Shown one piece after another: positions 41,655 to 50,401 of a stretch of 64,000 nucleotides of DNA (within the stretch, counting starts at the first letter, position 1; each line of letters starts with the position of its first letter). Source of the stretch: Galbitalea sp036266835 (GTDB lineage: Bacteria; Actinomycetota; Actinomycetes; Actinomycetales; Microbacteriaceae). The stretch spans positions 1 through 64,000 of the forward strand of contig DATAXD010000013.1 of assembly GCA_036266835.1 (NCBI GenBank), written 5' to 3'. The position numbers were made by a program, and so were the translations under genes. The notes below the pieces were generated by a model that worked only from the letters and a program-made list of their open reading frames with translations, had not been told where the DNA came from and made no database searches.

Positions 41655-41741
41655 ACCCCACGCGATACCCTTGCACCCTCGTCCAGACCCAATCCCGCGA
41701 CTTGGTATAGTCGTCAGGTTGGCTTTTCGAAGCCGCCATCT

Positions 41742-41814
41742 GCGCCCGTAGCTCAGCGGATAGAGCAATTGACTACGGATCAATAGGCCGGGGGTTCAAA
41801 TCCCTCCGGGCGCA
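41742..41814 (+). tRNA. tRNA-Arg (anticodon ACG)
   Basis: This is a complete 73-base cloverleaf. The acceptor stem is GCGCCCG/CGGGCGC with discriminator A, the D stem GCTC/GAGC, the anticodon stem ATTGA/TCAAT with loop CTACGGA (anticodon ACG at 41775-41777), and the T stem GGGGG/CCCTC with loop TTCAAAT. The 3' CCA is not encoded. The A34 would be edited to inosine to read CGU, CGC and CGA. A perfect terminator follows. Confidence 0.95.
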
Positions 41815-41859
41815 CACACCGAAGACCCCGTCATTTATTGCGGGGTCTTCAGTGTGTTT
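41815..41859 (+). terminator. Rho-independent terminator of tRNA-Arg
   Basis: GAAGACCCCG (41821-41830) and CGGGGTCTTC (41841-41850) pair perfectly over ten bases. The stem is extended outward by CACAC (41815-41819) and GTGTG (41852-41856) around a single mismatch, and TTT follows. Confidence 0.9.
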
Positions 41860-41951
41860 GTCCTTTGGGCTTGGAGCCGGCCAGCCGGGCGGGCCCCCGC
41901 TGCGCAGTCCGAAATCTCGGGTAGCGATATTTCGGCGGCTCAGTAGGTGAG

Positions 41952-41968
41952 TCAAATCCCTCCGGGCG
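41952..41968 (+). repeat. Direct repeat of the tRNA-Arg 3' end (possible att site)
   Basis: TCAAATCCCTCCGGGCG is identical to 41796-41812 inside the T arm and acceptor of tRNA-Arg, 156 bases downstream. Duplicated tRNA 3' ends are the footprint of site-specific integration. No integrase is found beside it, so if real this is a relic or a decayed element. Confidence 0.55.
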
Positions 41969-42108
41969 TACTTCGTAAAGAGGCGCGATCTCTCGCCGCG
42001 ATGGAGCCTTTTGCGACCTACATCGTCGGGGCTTGGAGACCGCGAACACTAAGCTGAACGGCACGTTCATAGACCAAGCGGTTTCCCGCGGGCGAAAGGG
42101 TCACCCTG

Positions 42109-42897
42109 GTGAATACGACGCGATTCAGGGAAACGTACGGGCCGTACGCTCTGGTCGTCGGGGGTTCTTACGGATTGGGCGCGGCATTCGCGGAGGCGAT
42201 TGCGCGCCGCGGGTTGAATCTGGTTCTCGTCGCCCGCCAGGAAGATCGCCTTACGGCGACGGCGGCCCGACTGAAGGAAACCTATGGCGTCGACGTCGTC
42301 GCAATCACCGCGGATATCGCCGACTACGCAACCGTGAAAGCACGACTAGGCGACCTAAAGGCTCCCATTGGCCTCCTCGTTTACGATGCGGCATACGCTC
42401 CCATCGGCCGATTCGAAGACGCGACGGAGGATCAGCTGCTTCGTGCCACCGAAGTCAACGTGCGAGCACCCCTGTTGCTCGCGAAGTTCCTCTCGGCGCC
42501 GATGATCGAGCGAGGGCGAGGAGGCATCATCCTGATGTCGTCGCTTGCCGGGTCACAGGGCAGCCCGAACATCGCGGCCTACGCGGCAACGAAGTCGTTC
42601 AACGCCGTGCTGGCGGAAGGACTCTGGAAGGAACTGAAGCCGCACAGAGTCGACGTGCTTGCCTCCATGGCCGGCGCGATTCTCACTCCCGGCTATCAGG
42701 CGGCCGAGACCGCCAAACCGGCGCCGGGAACTCTGGAGGCCGAAGAAGTCGCCGAACAAACCTTGAACGCTCTGGGAAAGGGTCCGATCGTGATTCCCGG
42801 AGCTGTCAACAAGGTCGCCCGTTTCGTCCTCATGCGGCTGCTGAGCCGACGAGCCGCAATCGCCATCATGTCGAAGAACACGGGAGGCCTGTCGTGA
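42109..42897 (+). CDS. SDR-family NAD(P)-dependent oxidoreductase
   Basis: This 262-residue short-chain dehydrogenase has a modified nucleotide motif, GGSYGLGAAFAEAIARRG (18-35), and the catalytic region MSSLAGSQGSPNIAAYAATKSFNAV with Ser, Tyr and Lys. The C-terminal third is basic and hydrophobic (ARFVLMRLLSRRAAIAIMSKN), as in membrane-associated steroid and lipid SDRs. The start is GTG 42109. The gene overlaps the sterol-reductase-like gene as GTGA, which suggests they work on the same lipid substrate. Confidence 0.82.
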   Translation: MNTTRFRETYGPYALVVGGSYGLGAAFAEAIARRGLNLVLVARQEDRLTATAARLKETYGVDVVAITADIADYATVKARLGDLKAPIGLLVYDAAYAPIGRFEDATEDQLLRATEVNVRAPLLLAKFLSAPMIERGRGGIILMSSLAGSQGSPNIAAYAATKSFNAVLAEGLWKELKPHRVDVLASMAGAILTPGYQAAETAKPAPGTLEAEEVAEQTLNALGKGPIVIPGAVNKVARFVLMRLLSRRAAIAIMSKNTGGLS

Positions 42898-43970
42898 CAA
42901 TCTTCCTGGGGCTGATCACTCCGCTGGTCGCCTACGCGGTGATCACTCTTCTTCACGTGGTCATTCCCGCGAGGAGACGTGCCGGCTACGTGAAGAGTGA
43001 GGTGACGGGCGAGGTTGTGAAATACCGAACCAACGGACGATTCGTCCTCGTGGCCAGCATCCTCTTGTGGTTTGCGCTCGGGTATCTCCACATCGTCCCG
43101 TATGTCTGGCTGTACGAAACCCGCTGGTGGGGCCTGATCGGCGCCTGCGCGATCGGGCTGGGCTTCTCGTTCTACATCGTTCTGAGGTTCCCATCGACCG
43201 GCAAGTCACTCTTCGCCGACTTGTGGTTCGGCAGATCGAAGGATGTGCAGCTCAAAGACGGCTTGGTGGATGCGAAGGTGTGGCTCTACCTCGTTGGCGC
43301 GGTCTTGCTCCAGCTGAACGTGCTCTCCTTCGCGGCCTTTCACCTCCTGAACGTCAACAACATCAACCCCGGTTTCCTTCTCGGCTGTGCGATGTTGACC
43401 TGGTTCTGCTTCGAGTACCTGATCTTCGAACGAGTCCACCTTTGGACGTACGACTTCATCGCTGAGCGCGTCGGCTTCAAGCTTGGATTCGGCTGCCTTG
43501 CGTTCTATCCCTACTTCTACACAGTCGCGCTGTGGTTCACCGCTGCACTCCCGAACCCCGGTCTCCCCGCATGGCTGACCGTCCTGTTCGGCGCGCTCTT
43601 CCTCTGCGGTTGGGTGCTCACGCGTGGCTCGAATATGCAGAAGTACCTCTTCAAGACCGCGCCCGGTCGGAAATTCCTGTGGATCACACCCAAGGTGCTC
43701 AGCGACGGCGAGCACACCCTCCTGGTCAATGGGTTTTGGGGCGCCAGTCGTCACGTCAACTACCTTGGGGAGACCATCCAGGCGGTGGCCGTCGCCCTTG
43801 CCGCGGGTTATTTCGGGATCTGGATGGTGTGGCTATATCCGATCTACTACGTCGCGCTCTTCATTAGTCGCCAGGCCGATGACGACAAGGTTTGCCGAGC
43901 GAAGTACGGCCCGCTGTGGGACGAGTACACCACCAAGGTGAAGTACAAGATCATCCCCCGTCTGTATTGA
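42894..43970 (+). CDS. ERG4/ERG24-like (DUF1295) membrane sterol/isoprenoid reductase
   Basis: This 358-residue integral membrane protein has about eight to nine spans. The C-terminal end carries the sterol reductase signature: LLVNGFWGASRHVNYLGE and CRAKYGPLWDEYTTKVKYKIIPRLY. Eukaryotic relatives reduce C14 or C24 sterol double bonds with NADPH, and bacterial members are little studied. GTG 42894 overlaps the SDR stop by four bases. Inference: the two proteins reduce an isoprenoid or steroid. The substrate is unknown. Confidence 0.75.
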   Translation: MTIFLGLITPLVAYAVITLLHVVIPARRRAGYVKSEVTGEVVKYRTNGRFVLVASILLWFALGYLHIVPYVWLYETRWWGLIGACAIGLGFSFYIVLRFPSTGKSLFADLWFGRSKDVQLKDGLVDAKVWLYLVGAVLLQLNVLSFAAFHLLNVNNINPGFLLGCAMLTWFCFEYLIFERVHLWTYDFIAERVGFKLGFGCLAFYPYFYTVALWFTAALPNPGLPAWLTVLFGALFLCGWVLTRGSNMQKYLFKTAPGRKFLWITPKVLSDGEHTLLVNGFWGASRHVNYLGETIQAVAVALAAGYFGIWMVWLYPIYYVALFISRQADDDKVCRAKYGPLWDEYTTKVKYKIIPRLY

Positions 43971-44000
43971 AGGTGGACGACGGAGCGCGTGGCAGTCCCG

Positions 44001-45248
44001 TCAGGTGACCGCGTCCCGCGATCTGCTCATGACGGCCAGCCCGATGCTTGCGATCGCCCCGAAGCCAGCCGGAATGATGAAGACGAGAGGCAACCCGAGG
44101 ACGTTCACTCCGATGCTGCCCGCGACCCCGCCGAGTGCACTCGCGACTGAGCTCGCGCTAAGGAAAATGGCAGACGCGGTTGCGACGGCTTGCGGAAGCA
44201 ACCGTTGGGCGACGACGATTCCCAGGCCCGCGAAGATGCCCCACACGGCCCCCATGAAGGACTGGCCCGCGAACATCCCGCCGGCGCTTGGGGCGAAAGC
44301 GAATAAGACGTAGGCGGCAACGGCGAAAAGTGCGCCAAGGACCATGAGTCGCAGGATGCCCGTCCTTCGGGCGACGATAACGGCGACCGGCATCAAACCA
44401 AGCTCGATGAGCGGCTGAATGCCGATCACGGCCCCACTGATCACGGCGGGAAGGTGCAGGTCATCGCGCATATAGATCGAGAGGTACCCGTATTTGATCG
44501 GCTCGCCCGCATATACGAGGGCGTATAGGCCAGTGAATGCCAGGAGCGGGAGCATGGCGCGGAATCCGACCGTTCGGACGCCACGTTCGAGTTCCGTGCG
44601 TGGAGGTTCGAGAGCGGCCTGCCCGATCTCGCGGGGGCTGCGCGTGAAGCCGAGGGGGATGACCTGGGCGAGGGTGAAGATCGCAGTCGCAATAAGCATC
44701 GTGCGTGCGCCGAACTGGGCCGCGAGCCAGAAACCCAACACGGGGCCGACGATCCATCCGGCGGTCAGGGCCATCCGAACGATCGAAATCACACCGTCAC
44801 GTGAAGCGACATTGGATCGTTGCAATTCGTCGTGAATCGCGGCGAACAGCTGCGACGCCGCGGCGCCGCCGAATGCGAGCACGAGCGCGCTGACCGCAAA
44901 CGGAATCCAAACTTGACCGGCCAGTGCGATTGTCAGCCAGCCCGCGAACCCGGCCAATGCGCACATCCGGAAGAGTCCGAGTCGCTTGCCCGACTTGTCT
45001 GAGCGTGCCCCGATGATGTATCCGGCGACGGGGGCCGTGAGGCTGGTGAGGTAGTACAGACCAGCGGATGACAACGGGACGTGAAGGTTGTTGACGAGGA
45101 AGAGGGTGATTTGTGGCGCTGCCGCCGATGTTCCGATTCCTGACAGAAAGAGCGCGATGGCGGCTCCGCGAAAGAGCGGTGAACTCAGCGTCGCACGGAT
45201 CGCGGACGGTTGTTCCGAATTCGTGGGAGCGCTCTCTCGGCGGGACAC
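44001..45248 (-). CDS. MFS transporter, sugar-efflux (SET)-like
   Basis: This 415-residue major facilitator protein has 12 predicted spans. The loop 2-3 motif GARSDKSGKRLGLFRMCALAGF matches the MFS A motif (GxxSDKxGRR), and the opening FLSGIGTSAAAPQITLFLVNNLHVPLSSAGLYYL resembles sugar efflux transporters. The start is GTG 45248, with only a weak ribosome binding site. Export of sugars or drugs is the family expectation. It stands alone, convergent with the sterol-reductase-like gene. Confidence 0.82.
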   Translation of the reverse strand: MSRRESAPTNSEQPSAIRATLSSPLFRGAAIALFLSGIGTSAAAPQITLFLVNNLHVPLSSAGLYYLTSLTAPVAGYIIGARSDKSGKRLGLFRMCALAGFAGWLTIALAGQVWIPFAVSALVLAFGGAAASQLFAAIHDELQRSNVASRDGVISIVRMALTAGWIVGPVLGFWLAAQFGARTMLIATAIFTLAQVIPLGFTRSPREIGQAALEPPRTELERGVRTVGFRAMLPLLAFTGLYALVYAGEPIKYGYLSIYMRDDLHLPAVISGAVIGIQPLIELGLMPVAVIVARRTGILRLMVLGALFAVAAYVLFAFAPSAGGMFAGQSFMGAVWGIFAGLGIVVAQRLLPQAVATASAIFLSASSVASALGGVAGSIGVNVLGLPLVFIIPAGFGAIASIGLAVMSRSRDAVT

Positions 45249-45364
45249 TCAGCAATGCTAATGCGGATGTTGACCTTCGGGTTGCCTGCGGCGATACGCT
45301 GATTTCGGATGGCACGGGGTCGCATTCGGCGATCGTTCAAGACGTCGACAAAGGAGTTCGAGTC

Positions 45365-45934
45365 ATGCGGAAGCTCATCGCGCTGGTGTTCAACTACTCG
45401 CTGAATGGCCTTCTGGCCGACCCCGAGACCGACTTTTGGAAGTTCTGCTTCGAGTTGCTCGACGACCACGGCGGTCCGGACCACGACGACGGGACACTCG
45501 ACTTCCTGGGCGGCGCGTCAGCGCACCTGATGGGCCGCGTCGCGTACGAGGGGTTCGCCAAGAGCATCCCGACGTCGACGGACAACCCGTGGACTCCCAT
45601 CCTGAATGCCGGTAACAAGGTCGTCCTCTCCAAGACGCTGAAGACGGCCGACTGGGAGAAAACCACCATCGCCTCGGGCGACACTATGGAGGAGATCGAT
45701 GCCCTGCGAGAGGGCGGCGACGGTCACATCGTGGTCTGGGGCGGCGTCACGCTGTGGCGCTCGCTCATGCAACTCGATCTGATTGACGAGTATCGCATCA
45801 GCATGTACCCGTACATCACGTCGAAGGGCACGCTGCTGTTCGAACACGTCCCCGAGGGTTATGGGCTCGACCTCGTGTCGAGCGTCCCCGACGAAGGCGG
45901 CGTGCTGGAGTTGCAATACCGTCGGCGCCGCTGA
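45365..45934 (+). CDS. Dihydrofolate reductase/RibD C-terminal family protein
   Basis: This 189-residue RibD-C (DHFR-like) protein has MRKLIALVFNYSLNGLLADPETDFWKF at the N-terminus, MGRVAYEGFAKSIP and GDGHIVVWGGVTLWRSLMQLDLIDEYRI, all typical of the stand-alone reductase family. AAGGAG (45351-45356) fixes ATG 45365. The reaction is an unknown NADPH-dependent reduction. True dihydrofolate reductase activity is unlikely. Confidence 0.82.
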   Translation: MRKLIALVFNYSLNGLLADPETDFWKFCFELLDDHGGPDHDDGTLDFLGGASAHLMGRVAYEGFAKSIPTSTDNPWTPILNAGNKVVLSKTLKTADWEKTTIASGDTMEEIDALREGGDGHIVVWGGVTLWRSLMQLDLIDEYRISMYPYITSKGTLLFEHVPEGYGLDLVSSVPDEGGVLELQYRRRR

Positions 45935-45969
45935 CACGACGTGGGCCCCCACGGGAGAAACTGGTCGTC

Positions 45970-46905
45970 ATGAGCGCCTTCGAGTCTCGTATCCTGCCCG
46001 CGACGACTGAGGGGACCGTCGAGTTCGAAGACGGATTCACCTGGTATCGCATCTCCGGTCAGCTCGATTCAGGCGTGCGCCCGTTGATCGTGCTTCACGG
46101 CGGGCCCGGTTGCACCCACGACTACCTCCTACGCCTAACGCAACTTGCGTTGCCAGAATGGGGGAATCGCGTAGTCGTCCACTATGACCAGATTGGCAAT
46201 GGACGCTCGAGCCATCATCCCGACAAGCCAGCGTCCTATTGGGAGGTCGAACTTTTCGTCGCCGAGTTTCACAACCTGCTTGCGCACCTTGGGATCGACG
46301 ACTACGACGTCCTCGGGCAGTCGTGGGGCGGAATGCTCGGCGCCGAAATAGCGGTGCGACGCCCCGCAGGATTGAACCAGCTCGTCCTCGCTGACTCACC
46401 CGCATCCATCGAGCTATGGCTTCAGGCCGCGAATCGTCTTCGGGCAGAACTGCCCGCCGGCGTCGACGACGCACTCAAACGCAATGAGAACGCCGGTACG
46501 ACCGACAGTCCCGAATACCTCGAGCTGATGAAGGTCTTCTACGACCGTCACGTGTGCAGAATCGTTCCGAATCCACCGGAAGTCCGAGCATCGCTCGAAG
46601 CAATGGATGGCGACCCGACGGTGTACCTGACAATGAACGGACCGAGTGAGTTTCACACCGTCGGGTCCCTGGTTGGCTGGAGCGTCATCGATCGGTTACC
46701 GCAAATCGCCGCTCGCACCCTGGTTATCAGCGGCGCCTTCGATGAAGCCGCGCCTGAGACGGTTCGGCCGTTCGTGGACCTCGTACCCGATGTGCGCTGG
46801 CGTCTTTTCGCCGACTCCAGTCACATGCCTCATGTCGAGGAGACCGAGCGCTACCTTCGCATCACTGCCGAATTCTTGAACGGGGACGAGCCGGAGGGCG
46901 ACTGA
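45970..46905 (+). CDS. Alpha/beta hydrolase, proline iminopeptidase family
   Basis: This 311-residue alpha/beta hydrolase of the S33 family has HGGPGCTHDYL (oxyanion region), nucleophile elbow GQSWGGM, an Asp in SGAFDEAAPE, and the catalytic His in DSSHMPHVEE. The family removes N-terminal Pro or other residues from peptides and amides. GGGAGAA precedes ATG. It has no signal peptide, so it is cytoplasmic. Confidence 0.87.
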   Translation: MSAFESRILPATTEGTVEFEDGFTWYRISGQLDSGVRPLIVLHGGPGCTHDYLLRLTQLALPEWGNRVVVHYDQIGNGRSSHHPDKPASYWEVELFVAEFHNLLAHLGIDDYDVLGQSWGGMLGAEIAVRRPAGLNQLVLADSPASIELWLQAANRLRAELPAGVDDALKRNENAGTTDSPEYLELMKVFYDRHVCRIVPNPPEVRASLEAMDGDPTVYLTMNGPSEFHTVGSLVGWSVIDRLPQIAARTLVISGAFDEAAPETVRPFVDLVPDVRWRLFADSSHMPHVEETERYLRITAEFLNGDEPEGD

Positions 46906-46926
46906 TCACGGCCGCTATAGGTGCCG

Positions 46927-47931
46927 CTACCGCGCGCCCAGCAGTTCCACGACGCGTTCCGCGCTTCCCCACGAGAGGGTGATTCCCGCACCGCCGTGCC
47001 CATAACAGGCGATCACGGGTACTGAGTGGCCGTCGACCAACCCGACCCGGAGCGTCGGGCGAGCCGGTCGAAGTCCTATGGCGCGACCAACGATTTCCTG
47101 GCCTTCCAGCGCGGGCACGGCAGCAATGACTCGCTCGAGGATGCCCGCCTCCACCCCCGTGTTCCAGGTGATGTCGACCTCGCCAGCATCCGAAGTGCCG
47201 CCGCACACGACGTCGTCAATCCTTGGCAACACGTAGGTCATGCCTGCCGGGTTCTCATCGTCGAGGAGCCAGTCGCGAAGTCCCGGGTTGCGAAGCTTCA
47301 GCACCTGGCCACGGATCGGATACGCCGAGTCATCGTCACCGAGCAGTTCTGCCGACCTGAGCCCGGCGGCTACCACGACAGCGCCGGCGCGAGTTACCGC
47401 GATCGTCGCCTCGATGTCGTGCACCACTTCGTCGCGGAACTTGACGCCAATCTCCCGGCAGCGCGCCTCGAGCCACACGAGGTACCTGGGCGTGTCCACC
47501 ATCGGAAGTGCCGACCGGATGCCTCGCGTTGCTCCCGACGGCAGCTCGTCCGGCCGCGCCTCGCGGTGCCAGGGCGCGACATCCGCCCAGGACGTGTCCT
47601 GATCGGCTGAGCGCACCACGAACGTTCCCTCACGAATCTCGACAGGGGTGCCCGCGACCTCGCTCAACTCGTGGAATCGGTCCAGCGAGCGTTTCAGGAT
47701 GTCGGTGGATCCGTCGGCCGACTTCGCCTTGTAGGGAAACCAGAGCCCCCCGGCGACCGCCGAAACGCTGGCCTGCGCGGTCGCATCGGCGAGAATCGTC
47801 ACCGAATGTCCCGCTCGGGCGAGCTCGTACGCACAGGTCATTCCGATGACGCCGGCGCCGACAACGATGACGGGTCCGGCATGCGCCGTGTCTGCTGGCC
47901 GGGTTGAGGTCGCCACTACCCTCCTCACCAT
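46927..47931 (-). CDS. D-amino-acid oxidase (FAD-dependent)
   Basis: This protein of about 334 residues of the DAAO family has the FAD motif VIVVGAGVIGMTCAYELARAG near the start, GGLWFPYKA, TYVLPRIDDVVCGGTSDAGE and the C-terminal CYGHGGAGITLSWG. It oxidises D-amino acids to keto acids, releasing ammonia and peroxide. ATG 47931 gives about 20 residues before the FAD motif; a GTG at 47916 is an alternative because AGGAGG lies between them. It may use D-Ala released by the wall carboxypeptidases. Confidence 0.85.
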   Translation of the reverse strand: MVRRVVATSTRPADTAHAGPVIVVGAGVIGMTCAYELARAGHSVTILADATAQASVSAVAGGLWFPYKAKSADGSTDILKRSLDRFHELSEVAGTPVEIREGTFVVRSADQDTSWADVAPWHREARPDELPSGATRGIRSALPMVDTPRYLVWLEARCREIGVKFRDEVVHDIEATIAVTRAGAVVVAAGLRSAELLGDDDSAYPIRGQVLKLRNPGLRDWLLDDENPAGMTYVLPRIDDVVCGGTSDAGEVDITWNTGVEAGILERVIAAVPALEGQEIVGRAIGLRPARPTLRVGLVDGHSVPVIACYGHGGAGITLSWGSAERVVELLGAR

Positions 47932-48030
47932 ACGTCGCGGCTGATCCGAGGTTTCAGTCTCGCAGAGCCGGACGAATAATCCAGCAGCTCGCGGGTGGCT
48001 GAAGTCGTGGGTTGCTGGCAGCATCGAGTC

Positions 48031-48963
48031 ATGGAAAAGTCAGCGCTTTCGATCCGCCCTATCCGTGATGACGACGACCTCGACGAGCTCCATGAGGGTG
48101 ACAACGAGTGGGCGGGCTCGGCGCTCGCCCGCAACATGAGCGCCAGCGCCGGCGACGCGATGGTTGCATTCCACGTTGCGGAGCAGGACGGCAGGCTGGT
48201 GGGGTACTTCGACAGTTTTCTACCGCAGGAGGACAACCCGACCGGTGTCGGTTTCGCGTCAGTATGGGTTTTACCGGAGGCGCGCGGTCGTGGGGTCGGC
48301 GCTGCGCTTCTTGAGGCGTTGCTGCCGCTCGCCACGGCGCGCGGCGCTCGCCGCCTGACGGCACGCGTCGATTCGGAGGATGAGTCATCCCTGCGCTGGA
48401 TCAGGGCGAAAGGTGCAACGACGGGCGGAACCCACCTTGAGAGCACACTCGAACTGACCGACGACCTGCCGCTGCTACCGCCGCCCGATGGAGTGGCGGT
48501 CGTGGTCATGCCCGACAGCGCCGATGAGATCGCCTGGCGGTCGGCCCACGAAGCGAATGTCCGTCTCATGCGCGACACGCCGGACGCCGAGACGAACCCG
48601 GCACCGATGCCCTACGAGATCTACCGCGCATTGCTCGCCGAGTCGTGGCAGTTGTGCCTCGCAAGGACGGATGACGGTTCCATCGTTGGTCTTACCTGCG
48701 TGTTCCCCAAGAATGAGAAGCTCCGTCAGGTGAACACCATGCTGACGGGTGTGAACCGCGAGTGGCGTGGCAGGGGTCTGGCAACAGCTTTGAAGACCGC
48801 CCACGCGATTGCGCTCCGAGATGCCGGATGGCGCGCGATCGTCACGCAAAACATGGATGGCAACGACCACATCCTCGCTGCTAACAAACGGCTGGGCTTT
48901 AGGCCAAGTAAGGCGCTGCTCGATGTTCTCTACGACCTCCCGGAGTCGATCGAAGCCGGCTGA
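48031..48963 (+). CDS. Tandem GNAT-family N-acetyltransferase
   Basis: This 310-residue protein has two GNAT domains. The first acetyl-CoA loop is PEARGRGVGAALLEAL (about residues 93-108) and the second is REWRGRGLATALKTAHA (about 246-262), followed by NMDGNDHILAANKRLGF. Such double-GNAT proteins resemble mycothiol synthase-like or antibiotic-modifying acetyltransferases. The substrate is unknown. ATG 48031 was chosen over an upstream ATG because it gives the canonical LSIRPIRDDD start. Confidence 0.83.
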   Translation: MEKSALSIRPIRDDDDLDELHEGDNEWAGSALARNMSASAGDAMVAFHVAEQDGRLVGYFDSFLPQEDNPTGVGFASVWVLPEARGRGVGAALLEALLPLATARGARRLTARVDSEDESSLRWIRAKGATTGGTHLESTLELTDDLPLLPPPDGVAVVVMPDSADEIAWRSAHEANVRLMRDTPDAETNPAPMPYEIYRALLAESWQLCLARTDDGSIVGLTCVFPKNEKLRQVNTMLTGVNREWRGRGLATALKTAHAIALRDAGWRAIVTQNMDGNDHILAANKRLGFRPSKALLDVLYDLPESIEAG

Positions 48964-48984
48964 TCGCCCGGGCCGAGCACGAGG

Positions 48985-49779
48985 CTACGTCTGTCGGCGC
49001 AGGGTGAGGGATTGCTCGGCGCGGCCGACAGCGCCGTGCAGATCGTGCAGCGTCGAGCTCGTCAAGCCGAGCCCGTTCGGGCCGAACACGACCTGTGTGT
49101 CCAGCCCGACCCACGCCGGGTCGGGCTGCCGGAAGAAGTGGATAGTGAGATCGACGTTCGGGAACGCCCAGTCCCGCGGGTCACGGCGAACCGCGATGCC
49201 ATTGGCGGTGTCCACCAGTGCGACGTACGACGCGACAGGGCTCGCGGTTTCGCCGGCGACGAGCGCCTTGTCGGAACCGATCCACACCGTGCCGCGACCG
49301 ACCACTGATGGCGTCACCGGGCGCAGCTCGAGGGAGCGGATGTAGCCGCCACCCCAAACATCATCCATCTGCCACGACGCGAGACCGTCGGGTGACGGCA
49401 GCGGTCCTGCTGCGCCCCCCGCTACATCCGCAGTGTCCGATTCGCTGAGATACCAGGCGCGCGCGGAAACGGCGGCACGCCCCGCGATCGTCACGGTCGC
49501 CTGAAGCAACTCGATTGTGCGGCCCGGTCGGACGGTCTCGACCTCGATCTCGCAGGGCTCCGCGGCCAGGAACCCGAGAATGTCGAAACTGACGCGCGCA
49601 AGTACCTTGCCGTCGGCGGTCGACCCGCGATGGGTCGCCATCGCCTGGACGATCAGACCGCCCAAGGGACTGAAATGGATTTCGCCCGGCTGCCATGCGC
49701 CACCGGCATGCTCGGTCGGGCGGAACCGGTTCGCTGCTTCGCGCACCCAGTACGCCGACTCGTTGCCCATCACCTCCAT
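48985..49779 (-). CDS. Thioesterase-like (double hot-dog) protein
   Basis: This protein of about 264 residues resembles the TesB-like acyl-CoA thioesterase superfamily: GEIHFSPLGGLIVQAMATH, RVSFDILGFLAAEPCEIEVETVRPGRTIELLQATVTIAGRAAVSARAWYL, and a second hot-dog ending DLHGAVGRAEQSLTLRRQ. ATG 49779 and ATG 49770 are both possible starts; a start at 49842 is less likely. It is divergent from the coiled-coil gene at 49857. The substrate is an unknown acyl-CoA. Confidence 0.72.
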   Translation of the reverse strand: MEVMGNESAYWVREAANRFRPTEHAGGAWQPGEIHFSPLGGLIVQAMATHRGSTADGKVLARVSFDILGFLAAEPCEIEVETVRPGRTIELLQATVTIAGRAAVSARAWYLSESDTADVAGGAAGPLPSPDGLASWQMDDVWGGGYIRSLELRPVTPSVVGRGTVWIGSDKALVAGETASPVASYVALVDTANGIAVRRDPRDWAFPNVDLTIHFFRQPDPAWVGLDTQVVFGPNGLGLTSSTLHDLHGAVGRAEQSLTLRRQT

Positions 49780-49856
49780 TGTTCCGCATTGCGCGGGCAC
49801 GGCCCACGCCACCGCGCTTCGGAGAGCCTGCGCGTCGGCCATGCAATGATCGTGCT

Positions 49857-50384
49857 GTGGCAGACGAAACCAGCGACGAGAAGCCAGCGGATGCGCCCTC
49901 CATGCACGCGACGCGCTCATCCGGTGGGTATGCGGTCGATCCCAGGTACTCGCAGCGTAACCTCGCCGAGCGCCTCTTTCCCGGGCCGTCGAGATCAATG
50001 TCCGACCGCGCGAACAAGCGCATCCAGGGTCTGCTCCAGCCGCTCGACGATGAGACGCTGGCGAAGGTGCGCCGGGACAGGCAAAATCGGCGAGCCACCG
50101 ACAGCGACAACTCGCGACGTGCGCAACTCTCGCCGAAGGGCGGCAACGCGCCAGGCATCCTTCCGGCGAACGGTTCGACCTCGGAGGATATTTCGCAGCT
50201 GCGCGACACCGTCGAGGAGCAAAACGAGTTGCTGCGAGCGATTCTTGCCAGCTCCGTCGACACCCAGACGGATGCCCGCGCCACCGCCCAGAACTCGCGA
50301 ACGTTCGCGTGGGCCGGAACGGCCATCGCGTTGCTGACGCTGATCGCAACGGTCATCGCGATCGCCGCGGCGATCCGAGGCTAG
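49857..50384 (+). CDS. Hypothetical protein with C-terminal membrane anchor
   Basis: This 175-residue protein of unknown family has a charged, disordered N-terminus, an amphipathic segment (SDRANKRIQGLLQPLDDETLAKV), a short coiled-coil-like stretch (EDISQLRDTVEEQNELLRAILAS) and one C-terminal span (FAWAGTAIALLTLIATVIAIAAAI). It is probably tail-anchored in the inner membrane. The start is GTG 49857. Confidence 0.6.
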   Translation: MADETSDEKPADAPSMHATRSSGGYAVDPRYSQRNLAERLFPGPSRSMSDRANKRIQGLLQPLDDETLAKVRRDRQNRRATDSDNSRRAQLSPKGGNAPGILPANGSTSEDISQLRDTVEEQNELLRAILASSVDTQTDARATAQNSRTFAWAGTAIALLTLIATVIAIAAAIRG

Positions 50385-50401
50385 GCCTCGGCGGCAAACG
50401 A

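Noticed and set aside
41941..41970. Second tRNA gene after tRNA-Arg
   Set aside because: Only the T arm and 3' acceptor strand are repeated. There is no D arm, anticodon arm or 5' acceptor strand, so it cannot be a functional tRNA.
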